A DNA stretch of 33,229 bases from Bacteroides sp. Its GTDB lineage: Bacteria > Bacteroidota > Bacteroidia > Bacteroidales > SM23-62. A program made the position numbers and the translations under genes. The notes under the pieces were generated by a model. That model was not told the DNA's origin. It ran no database searches and worked only from the letters and a program-made list of their open reading frames with translations. The stretch lies in the NCBI GenBank assembly GCA_011053095.1, contig DRHS01000114.1, forward strand, positions 1 to 33,229. The letters run 5' to 3'. Positions 8,800 to 15,962 of the stretch are shown piece by piece (the first letter of the stretch is position 1; every line of letters starts with the position of its first letter).

Positions 8800-9193
8800 T
8801 TTTTGCTTCCCTGATTTTAAAAAACAACCAGCACAGAGCAAATAATACTGCCATTCCTAGTATCCCCGATCCGAAAAGGATTCCGACATTAATGTCAGTC
8901 TTTACGAAAAGGTAGACAATACCTGCCCACATGTATAATTAAAAAATATAGGAGAAGGAAGCGGATCTGTGAAGTATTAACAGGGAAAACTCATCGTCAG
9001 CCGGTTGTCCCATTCTATCACCTTTTATTTTCAGATATCCCTGGTATAAACCGATACCGATAATTGCAATCATAATCCCTATGTGGACAATCTCAAGAGA
9101 TTTTGGCAGGATCTCGTTCTGGTACAGGCCTATCCCGGCCAGTGCCAGGAAAAAAAATGTCAGGTAGAATGCAAGAAATGTTTTTGCTTTCAT
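8792..9193 (-). pseudogene. Small four-helix membrane protein (DUF2178-like) broken by one in-frame TAA
   Basis: From ATG 9193 the frame encodes 84 residues: two hydrophobic helices, then a cytosolic GxPADDEF-like loop. A TAA at 8939-8941 interrupts it. The same frame then continues for 48 residues (starting LYMWAGIVYLF) with two more helices and stops at 8792-8794, overlapping the XRE start. Without the stop the product is about 133 residues, matching small membrane proteins typically encoded before YozG-type XRE regulators. The stop falls inside the third helix, so the 84-residue product lacks half of the domain. A single TCA-like to TAA substitution is the simplest explanation. DUF2178 is a tentative assignment. 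Confidence 0.78.
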
Positions 9194-9217
9194 ATTTTAT
9201 AGTATAAGTGATATAAT

Positions 9218-9267
9218 TCTAACATAGAGTTAGATATTTATAACATAATGTCAAATATTTCTAACAT
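9218..9267. promoter_or_regulatory. Dyad cluster, candidate operators for the XRE regulator
   Basis: Three related elements lie 25-75 bp upstream of ATG 9193. First, TCTAAC-ATAGA-GTTAGA at 9218-9234 is a perfect 6-bp dyad with a 5-base spacer. Second, ACAT-A-ATGT at 9243-9251 is palindromic. Third, TCTAACAT at 9260-9267 repeats the half-site of the first. Their position across the expected promoter fits autorepression by the XRE protein. Regulator binding is inferred from location and symmetry only. Confidence 0.5.
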
Positions 9268-9377
9268 TATTTTAAACAAAAATTCTTCAACGTCTTGTAA
9301 ACCAGTGATTATCTGAATCTTACAAAATCAGAATTTTACAGGCTTAGATCTACCAGCATAGGGTACATGAGGAGATT

Positions 9378-12035
9378 TTACCTGAAATTATGTGACTTAT
9401 TACCTGCAGGCCAGGTAAGCCTTTCCAATACCTGTCCATGTTTGGTAATTTTCATATCCCCTAGCTTCAGATTTATGAAATATGCACCAGGATCAACATT
9501 GAATGTGTTCCAGACCAGTTTATGTATTCCCTGGTCCTTATCACCTTCGATCTCTAGAATGATTTCACCTGACTCATCGGTGATTTCAAGGATAACATCC
9601 TTTCTGGTCTCAGATCCCAGATAATAATAGATAGTCAATCCATTTTCCTCATTTGGAGTTCTGTAAAGATTGTCCTGAAAGGGACCATGATTACCCCATT
9701 CTGACTGTTGTGAGGAATTTCGTTGGGGTTTAGATTCTATGTCGAACAGGTATACTTCTTCTTGAAGTATTTCCTGGGTCAGTTCCAGAAACGGATAGAT
9801 ATCGGTAACATATACTCCTCTGCCATAGGTTCCTATAACCAGGTCTCTCGCTTCGGGGTGGACAATAATATCCTTGACCGGTACATTCGGCATATTATTC
9901 TTAAGCCGTGTCCAGTTCTCTCCTCCATTCAGAGTAAAATACACTCCATGGTCATTGCCTGCAAAAAGAAGCTGTGGATTGGTATCGTCTTCCCAGAATG
10001 CAGATATTGGCTGGTCAGGCAGGTTTGACGATATCCCGGTCCAGGATTTCCCGTAATCATCACTTCTGAAAAGGTAGGGTTTGAAATCATCGTTGCGGAA
10101 ACCGGTTTTTACAACATATCCTCTGCCCTCCTCATGCTGAGATGCAAAAATCCGGCTGACAAAACGTTCATCCGGGGACCCTGATTTCAGCAGACTCGAT
10201 GAAAGCTCGGTCCACTCGGCACCATGATTTTTTGTAATCCACACTTTGCCATCATCCGTTCCAACCCAGATAATACCTGGTATTAGAGGTGATTCTGAAA
10301 TGGATGAAACAGTGCAATACATTATATGTCCCCTACCGGCTATCTTTTCAGCATCATTCCTGGTCAGATCAGGACTAATCTTCTGCCATGTATCCCCCCG
10401 GTCGACCGATCGCAGAAGCATTTGTCCCCCGGTATACAAAATACTGCTGTTATGAGGTGATATAATCAGGGGGGTGTTCCAGGTATACCGGTAAGGTGGT
10501 TTCCCTTCTTCTGCGACAGGCTGAATATTTACACGTTCTCCCATCAACTGGTCAACCCTCTGGTGGGACCCGAACTGGGTGGTTGTGTAAAACCAGCGAT
10601 TGTTTTCATGGTCAACCTTCAGGTACATACCATCCCACATACCTACCAGGATCCAGTCCTCGTCTCCCAGGGATCCCTGCCATCCGTTTGAAGGGACCTT
10701 CCAGCCTTCATGATCCTGGAGTCCGGCGTAAATATTATATGGAACTGCATCATCCAACTCAATATTGTAGATCTCCCCAAGCGGGATATGATAATGACAC
10801 ATGGTTGTCTTTCCCTGGTCGTATGTAACATTTATTCCCCCGTCACTGCCTGCAATAAGGTGCCGGGAATCTTCAGGATTGATCCACATGGTACGGACAT
10901 CCCCGAACATAGTCCTGAATCGCTCATTTGTTCCCCATTCAATCCCATCCCATGTAACTCCCTTATCCCTTGAAGACTGAAGCGTTACATTATTTATATA
11001 TATATTATTTTCATCGTTGGGATCAACGAGGATCTGGTTGAAGGAATAGGCAGCCTTGCTTCCCACATCAATGGTATCATGATTCATCTTGGTCCATGAA
11101 GCCCCGGCGTCACCAGAGCGATATACCTCCCCGCCGATAAGCCGGTCAAAATACGGATCGCGCATAGGATCAAATACCTCATCCTCCTTAGATACCTTAT
11201 AGCCCGGTTTTGGATTTAGATTTTCAACCACCGTATACAGAATTTCAGGATCCGAACGGTAAACATCAATGCCTATCCTGCCAACATTTCCCTGAGGGAG
11301 TCCTCCCCCAAGCCGGGACCAGCTGTCTCCTGCATCCGTGGACTTATAAATCCCGCTTTCGGATCCACCTGCCTCATAATGCCATGGATACCTGTATTTT
11401 TCATAGGCTGCAGCATACAGGATATTGGGATCACTGCGGTTGATAACCAGGTCAATTATGCCCGTATTTTCATTAATATACAGAACCTTCTTCCATGTAT
11501 TCCCCCCGTCGTTGGTCCGGAAGACTCCCCTGTCCTCATTCGGAGTGAACAGGGATCCCATGGATGCTACATAGACAATGTTCTCATCTATGGGATGAAT
11601 TACAATTTTGGGTATATGCTGGGTATTTTCGAGTCCCATAAACTCAAAGTTCTCCCCCGCGTCGGTTGATTTGTACACACCGTATCCCCTGTGTGTGGAT
11701 CTTGCATTTGATGCCTCTCCGGTCCCAATCCAGACAACATCGGGATTGCCCGGAGCCACTTCCACGGCACCCATGGATGTCGTCGGAAGATCATCCGATA
11801 TACACTCAAAACTAACACCGTTGTTTGATGTTTTCCAGACACCACCATGCCGGGCTGCAGCATAGAATACATATTTATTTGCCGAATCAGGATTTTCCGG
11901 TGCTGCGATATCGCTAATCCATGCGCTGACTTTTGCCGGATTAAAATTCCGGAATTCGAAGTCGCTGAACAAATCATTCTGACAATAACCTGCGATGGGT
12001 ATTATCAATAACAGAAGCAAAGAAGCTTTTTTCAT
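9378..12035 (-). CDS. Secreted BNR/VPS10-like beta-propeller protein
   Basis: An 885-residue secreted protein. The signal peptide is MKKASLLLLLIIPIAGYCQ, so ATG 12035 is preferred over the longer frame from 12068. It contains about ten S-x-D-x-G-x-x-W Asp-box (BNR) turns, such as STDAGENF, TNDGGNTW, STDAGDSW, SVDRGDTW and SDDYGKSW, as in sortilin/VPS10-type propellers often annotated as glycosyl hydrolases. The catalytic residues of true sialidases are not evident, so an enzymatic role is unproven. The last 100 residues form a beta-sandwich-like tail. A paralogue of the same layout is at 25698-28967. Confidence 0.88.
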   Translation of the reverse strand: MKKASLLLLLIIPIAGYCQNDLFSDFEFRNFNPAKVSAWISDIAAPENPDSANKYVFYAAARHGGVWKTSNNGVSFECISDDLPTTSMGAVEVAPGNPDVVWIGTGEASNARSTHRGYGVYKSTDAGENFEFMGLENTQHIPKIVIHPIDENIVYVASMGSLFTPNEDRGVFRTNDGGNTWKKVLYINENTGIIDLVINRSDPNILYAAAYEKYRYPWHYEAGGSESGIYKSTDAGDSWSRLGGGLPQGNVGRIGIDVYRSDPEILYTVVENLNPKPGYKVSKEDEVFDPMRDPYFDRLIGGEVYRSGDAGASWTKMNHDTIDVGSKAAYSFNQILVDPNDENNIYINNVTLQSSRDKGVTWDGIEWGTNERFRTMFGDVRTMWINPEDSRHLIAGSDGGINVTYDQGKTTMCHYHIPLGEIYNIELDDAVPYNIYAGLQDHEGWKVPSNGWQGSLGDEDWILVGMWDGMYLKVDHENNRWFYTTTQFGSHQRVDQLMGERVNIQPVAEEGKPPYRYTWNTPLIISPHNSSILYTGGQMLLRSVDRGDTWQKISPDLTRNDAEKIAGRGHIMYCTVSSISESPLIPGIIWVGTDDGKVWITKNHGAEWTELSSSLLKSGSPDERFVSRIFASQHEEGRGYVVKTGFRNDDFKPYLFRSDDYGKSWTGISSNLPDQPISAFWEDDTNPQLLFAGNDHGVYFTLNGGENWTRLKNNMPNVPVKDIIVHPEARDLVIGTYGRGVYVTDIYPFLELTQEILQEEVYLFDIESKPQRNSSQQSEWGNHGPFQDNLYRTPNEENGLTIYYYLGSETRKDVILEITDESGEIILEIEGDKDQGIHKLVWNTFNVDPGAYFINLKLGDMKITKHGQVLERLTWPAGNKSHNFR

Positions 12036-12120
12036 AATATTAAATGGGTAATTGTAGATCCGTACCAAAATTAACCTGTAAATTTAATAGTCCAAACTGA
12101 AACCAATTCATATTTAAAAA

Positions 12121-12750
12121 ATGATACGATATATTAACACAACATTGCTCGGGGGTGTGGCAGCCATACTGCCCCTTGCCCTGGTATTAATGGTATTCCG
12201 CTGGGTCATCACCGTTATCGGAAAATACCTTAGACCAATTGTCGATTTTTTCACCATGCATCTGAATATCGATTCCAGGTGGATTGAATTGTCTATCTAC
12301 CTGATCGTTCTTGCTGCAATTCTGATGGCCTTTTTCTTTATAGGGATCATCATACAGACCAGGATAGGTACCTTCTTCAAAAAAGCCTTTGAAAAAAAGT
12401 ACCTGATGAAAATCCCGGGGTACAAGATTGCAAGAGAAACCGTGATGCAGTTTTTCGGAAAATCAAAGTCCTTTTTTAAGGAGGTAGTACTGGTGGATCT
12501 ATTTAATTCCGGAACACTGATGACCGGATTTATTACCGATAACCAGGGCGAGTTCATAACCGTATTCGTTCCTACCGGTCCCAATCCAACATCGGGGAAC
12601 ATCTACCATGTCAGAAAGAAGAATGTGTATAAAACAACTGCTGCGGTAGACGATGGCATGCGCAGTATTATAAGCTGTGGCGCCGGATCGGGTGAGGTTT
12701 TTCAAAATATCCAGGAACCGGGACCGGATATGGGGAAACTTAAGACCTGA
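12121..12750 (+). CDS. DUF502 membrane protein
   Basis: A 209-residue inner-membrane protein with two long hydrophobic helices (about 8-33 and 57-80), then a soluble domain. It shows the DUF502 signatures IPGYKIARETV and VFVPTGPNPTSGNIYHV. The family is widespread and uncharacterised, with membrane transport or stress roles sometimes suggested. ATG 12121 starts directly before the first helix. It is divergent from the BNR gene at 9378-12035, with 85 bp between them that may hold both promoters. The next gene converges on it 9 bp away, with no obvious terminator. Confidence 0.88.
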   Translation: MIRYINTTLLGGVAAILPLALVLMVFRWVITVIGKYLRPIVDFFTMHLNIDSRWIELSIYLIVLAAILMAFFFIGIIIQTRIGTFFKKAFEKKYLMKIPGYKIARETVMQFFGKSKSFFKEVVLVDLFNSGTLMTGFITDNQGEFITVFVPTGPNPTSGNIYHVRKKNVYKTTAAVDDGMRSIISCGAGSGEVFQNIQEPGPDMGKLKT

Positions 12751-12759
12751 TCCCGGAGT

Positions 12760-13956
12760 TTAATCGATGTTCCGGACACATCTGACATAATTAAATACAT
12801 ACCGGACATCGCCCTGGGGTCCCCAGTAAGAAGGATAATCACCCGGATTTCCGTCTTTCGGATCGCTTCTCTGGGCACCGGCCCCATGCACATCCATTAA
12901 TTTTCCGTGCATATATCCCTGTGCCTTCCCGAAGCAGATGTATACAGCAGCACTTTCCGGATCTGCACCATCGAGGTGAGTTGTACTGGTCCAATAATAA
13001 GGGTACTGCCCTTTTTGTCCCTCAGGATCCTCAATTTCGCTGGCATGGAATAATGGATCCAAAGCGGGTGAACCGGTTACTGCAGGGGCTCTTGAATAAT
13101 CTACTATGCTCTGAAGTTCCTTGGCATGAGGAAGCCTCCAGTTTTCGTATCCGGCCAGCTCCAGGTTTTCAGCATACCCAAGAGCATCCTCCCAATTGCG
13201 TGAGTTGCCATCATCGGCAAGCTGCCACATGAGTCCAGTAGCAAGATCTGAAATAGTACCATCCCTATTATCGATAAAACTGTTTTTTCCGTAATTTGTA
13301 TTCCCTCGCACAAACCGTAAATACATTTTGTTTGCTGCTCCTGTTGAAGGTCTGATCTCAGGATATCCTTTGATTCTTCCGTCAATAAAATTTACACCGA
13401 ATATGGTAGCATCGCTGTTCATCGTGGTACCAACATACCTGGTTGAAGTCCATGTCTGAGCGTCAATAAACCTCTCCCCTAAGCTCTCATCCCCGAGAGG
13501 CTGATCGAAATACTCGGTATCTATAAACCTTTCGGATTCTTCTGCAGTCCGGGCCACATTTCCGGTGAACAGGATCAGTGAGTACAACTCCTTAATGGTC
13601 GGAACCCTCCAGTCATCATATCCTCCCAGGCTATACGAACCAACTTTTGACATTGCTTCATCCCAGCTCATCTTTTCACCCATATCCTGTTGCCAGGTTA
13701 GTCCCGTTACATCGTCCTTAATGGTTCCGTTCCCGTTATCCGTATATGACGGGGGATTGAATCCGTATCCGGCATCCTGACCGAAGAATGCTTCTCCGGC
13801 GGCTGGGGGATCAATCTCAGAATCATTATCGTAAAAGGTTTTTACCCCAGTATCAACTATTTTGTAGGTATATATCGTGGCAGGATTGTTTTCCCTATCA
13901 TCGGTGCTGCAATAGGAAAACAATAATATAAGTAAAGGCATCAGGAAAGTATTCAT
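12760..13956 (-). CDS. Lipoprotein with two DUF1566 (Lcl-like) domains
   Basis: A 398-residue protein. It starts MNTFLMPLLILLFSYC, a short hydrophobic signal ending in a Cys, so ATG 13956 is preferred over the extended frame to 14073. The Tyr before the Cys is unusual for a lipobox. Two tandem DUF1566 units follow, each with NG/RDGTI-x-D, GL-x-WQ and YDDWR-x-P or YENWR-x-P plus KEL; the second ends in a CVR-type strand. The fold is C-type-lectin-like, usually on secreted or surface proteins that bind matrix or ligands. Specific binding partners are unknown. Confidence 0.85.
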   Translation of the reverse strand: MNTFLMPLLILLFSYCSTDDRENNPATIYTYKIVDTGVKTFYDNDSEIDPPAAGEAFFGQDAGYGFNPPSYTDNGNGTIKDDVTGLTWQQDMGEKMSWDEAMSKVGSYSLGGYDDWRVPTIKELYSLILFTGNVARTAEESERFIDTEYFDQPLGDESLGERFIDAQTWTSTRYVGTTMNSDATIFGVNFIDGRIKGYPEIRPSTGAANKMYLRFVRGNTNYGKNSFIDNRDGTISDLATGLMWQLADDGNSRNWEDALGYAENLELAGYENWRLPHAKELQSIVDYSRAPAVTGSPALDPLFHASEIEDPEGQKGQYPYYWTSTTHLDGADPESAAVYICFGKAQGYMHGKLMDVHGAGAQRSDPKDGNPGDYPSYWGPQGDVRYVFNYVRCVRNID

Positions 13957-14035
13957 AGATAGGTGGATTTTGAGCATCTGTGGAATTTTATACTTAGATA
14001 CCATAATGGTGCCAGGGTTTAATATTGATTTTGGC

Positions 14036-14173
14036 ATGAAACCAACCATTACATTTTTAACAGTATTGTTCATTGCGGCCCTGATTAATCTTCAGGCCCA
14101 TGATCAAATTGTCAAAAGGGACGGAGAAAGTATTTTCTGCAAGGTCAGCGAGGTAAGTACCCCTTGCATTTAA
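14036..14173 (+). pseudogene. Truncated N-terminus of a secreted protein
   Basis: ATG 14036 encodes only 45 residues: a good signal peptide (MKPTITFLTVLFIAALINLQA), then DQIVKRDGESIFCKVSEV, then a stop. The D-x-I-V-x-R-x-G-x-x-I-x-C-K-V-x-E-V pattern is, from memory, the opening of longer Bacteroidota secreted proteins, where a strand-rich domain follows. Here the homology ends abruptly after SEV and no other frame clearly resumes it, so this is probably a 3'-truncated remnant. It could alternatively be a genuine small secreted peptide. Confidence 0.5.
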
Positions 14174-14275
14174 CTGGGGCTTCAGGATCGGCATATTGTT
14201 TTAAGAAAGTATGGGTTCGGAGGGCGGGACTTTCAAAGGATTTTCATAATTTCAGTGATTATAAAAACCATTACA

Positions 14276-14581
14276 ATGAAGAAGAATATTATTCTACCTG
14301 TCGTTATCATTTCCCTTTTGTTGATTTTATCATCCTGTTTTGCAGAAGGTAATCCAATGGAAAAGGTTCCGGATGACCTCGGAGATACTGCCGGGTTAAT
14401 CAGGGGACTCTGGCATGGATTTATTGCTCCATTTACATTCTTTGTGTCCTTGTTTACCGATGGAATCCATATGTATGAAGTACATAATAACGGAGGCTGG
14501 TACAATTTTGGATTTGTGATCGGAGCCGGTATTATTTTCAGCGGTAGTGGACGTGCATCCAAGATGAAAAGATCCGCATAA
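14276..14581 (+). CDS. Small conserved lipoprotein or membrane protein
   Basis: A 101-residue protein with lipobox LLILSSC (Cys21), then a conserved core: GLWHGFIAPFTF, a possible membrane helix, EVHNNGGWYNFGF and a Gly/Ser-rich end (GSGRASK). ATG 14276 is chosen over 14255 because it starts the signal sequence. The core recurs, from memory, in short uncharacterised bacterial proteins. No function is known. It is flanked by the truncated secreted-protein remnant and the DUF763 gene, both in the same direction, but 117 bp separates it from DUF763. Confidence 0.72.
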   Translation: MKKNIILPVVIISLLLILSSCFAEGNPMEKVPDDLGDTAGLIRGLWHGFIAPFTFFVSLFTDGIHMYEVHNNGGWYNFGFVIGAGIIFSGSGRASKMKRSA

Positions 14582-14666
14582 CTCCATTCCAGTAAATTCC
14601 GGAACCAGGGATTTTAAAAGAAATATCCTTAAATAGTTTGCTGCTTCAATAAATATGATTATAATA

Positions 14667-14685
14667 TAGTCATTGTTTTTGACTA
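14667..14685. promoter_or_regulatory. Inverted repeat just before the DUF763 start
   Basis: TAGTCA at 14667-14672 and TGACTA at 14680-14685 form a perfect 6-bp dyad with a 7-base loop. It ends 13 bases before ATG 14699, close enough to act as an operator or to fold over the ribosome binding region. No regulator can be named. Confidence 0.35.
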
Positions 14686-14698
14686 GTATCTAATCATT

Positions 14699-15934
14699 AT
14701 GATGAAACGCAGCGGCCTGGCAGAACTTCCTTTACATCCCGGAAAGGTACCTTCATGGTTATATGAACGCATGGCAAAAATGGCTAGAGCCATTACCGAA
14801 GCAATTATTACAGAGTATGGCAATGAAGAATTTTTAAGAAAAATAAGCGACCCTTATTGGTTTCAGGCCTTTGGTTCGGTACTCGGAATGGACTGGCATT
14901 CGTCAGGAATTACAACTTCTGTTATGGGAGCATTGAAACAGGCTATAAATCCGATCTCAGAAAGCCTGGGTTTATATGTTTGTGGTGGTCGTGGGGCTTA
15001 TTCCCGCCGGACTCCTTTCGAACTGCTTGAATATTCAGGGCGCAAAGGTCTGAATGGGGAATCCCTCGTCAGGAGCAGCAGGCTTTCTGCAAAAATCGAC
15101 AATACTGCAATACAGGATGGATACCAGATATACCTTCATTCATTCATAGTTTCTGAGAAAGGCAACTGGTCAGTTGTACAGCAGGGGATGAACGGACCTG
15201 CAGGTATGGCAAGAAGGTATCACTGGCATTCTCCCGACCTGAAATCTTTTATCGAAGAACCTCATACATCAGTTGTTGGAGAGAATATGGGACCAATACT
15301 AAACCTCACAGATCCCAAAGCAAGGGCCACAAAAAATGGAATTCTGCAAATAACTCATGAATCACCTGAAAAAATGATCGATGAGATACGCCTTATGGTT
15401 CTTCCTACTCACCATGATATCACCTACCGTGATGTTGACCTGAAAAGACTTGGGGCGGTTCTGGCAATTGCCTATGATCGAAAATTCCAGAATTTTGAAG
15501 ACCTGTTATTGCTTGAGGGACTCGGCCCCAAAACTCTCAGATCACTAACCCTGGTAAGCGAAGTAATCCATGGTACTCCTTCAAGGTTTGAAGATCCTGC
15601 AAGGTTTTCGTTTGCAAATGGAGGCAAGGACGGAAAGCCATTCCCGGTTCAAACCAAAGTATTCGATGAAACCTATCAGTATCTTAGAAAAGCAATTGAC
15701 CGGGCCAGGCTTGGAATTTATGATAAGCAGAAGGCTGTCAGGGGACTTGTACCTTTGCTGTACAAACTTGAGAAAAACTTTGTCCCAAAGGTGGAACAAT
15801 ATCAAAAATTTATTGATAATGAAGTAAGGGATTCTTCCTCATTTGGAGGAATGACTGCAAAGAACAACCCGACCGGAAATAAAAACAAAAAAAGAACAGA
15901 GCCCAGTGATAAACAACTGAGTCTGTTCTCTTAA
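14699..15934 (+). CDS. DUF763 family protein
   Basis: A 411-residue protein matching DUF763 along most of its length. Diagnostic segments are SGLAELPLHPGKVPSWL near the start, FGSVLGMDWHSSG (59-70), QGMNGPAGMARRYHWHS (162-178) and LPTHHDI (235-241). The LLEGLGPKTLRSL segment (271-283) resembles a helix-hairpin-helix, the non-specific DNA-contact motif of repair proteins. Function has not been established; nuclease or DNA-associated activity is a reasonable guess from the HhH and the conserved His/Asp residues. The C-terminal 40 residues are charged and low complexity. ATG 14699 and ATG 14702 are both possible. No repair genes are nearby. Confidence 0.88.
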   Translation: MMKRSGLAELPLHPGKVPSWLYERMAKMARAITEAIITEYGNEEFLRKISDPYWFQAFGSVLGMDWHSSGITTSVMGALKQAINPISESLGLYVCGGRGAYSRRTPFELLEYSGRKGLNGESLVRSSRLSAKIDNTAIQDGYQIYLHSFIVSEKGNWSVVQQGMNGPAGMARRYHWHSPDLKSFIEEPHTSVVGENMGPILNLTDPKARATKNGILQITHESPEKMIDEIRLMVLPTHHDITYRDVDLKRLGAVLAIAYDRKFQNFEDLLLLEGLGPKTLRSLTLVSEVIHGTPSRFEDPARFSFANGGKDGKPFPVQTKVFDETYQYLRKAIDRARLGIYDKQKAVRGLVPLLYKLEKNFVPKVEQYQKFIDNEVRDSSSFGGMTAKNNPTGNKNKKRTEPSDKQLSLFS

Positions 15935-15962
15935 TATTCAGTTAAGACCGTTTCTTTCTATC

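Noticed and set aside
14164-14352. Short open frame between the remnant and the small lipoprotein
   Set aside because: It overlaps both in another frame and shows no signal peptide or conserved motif.
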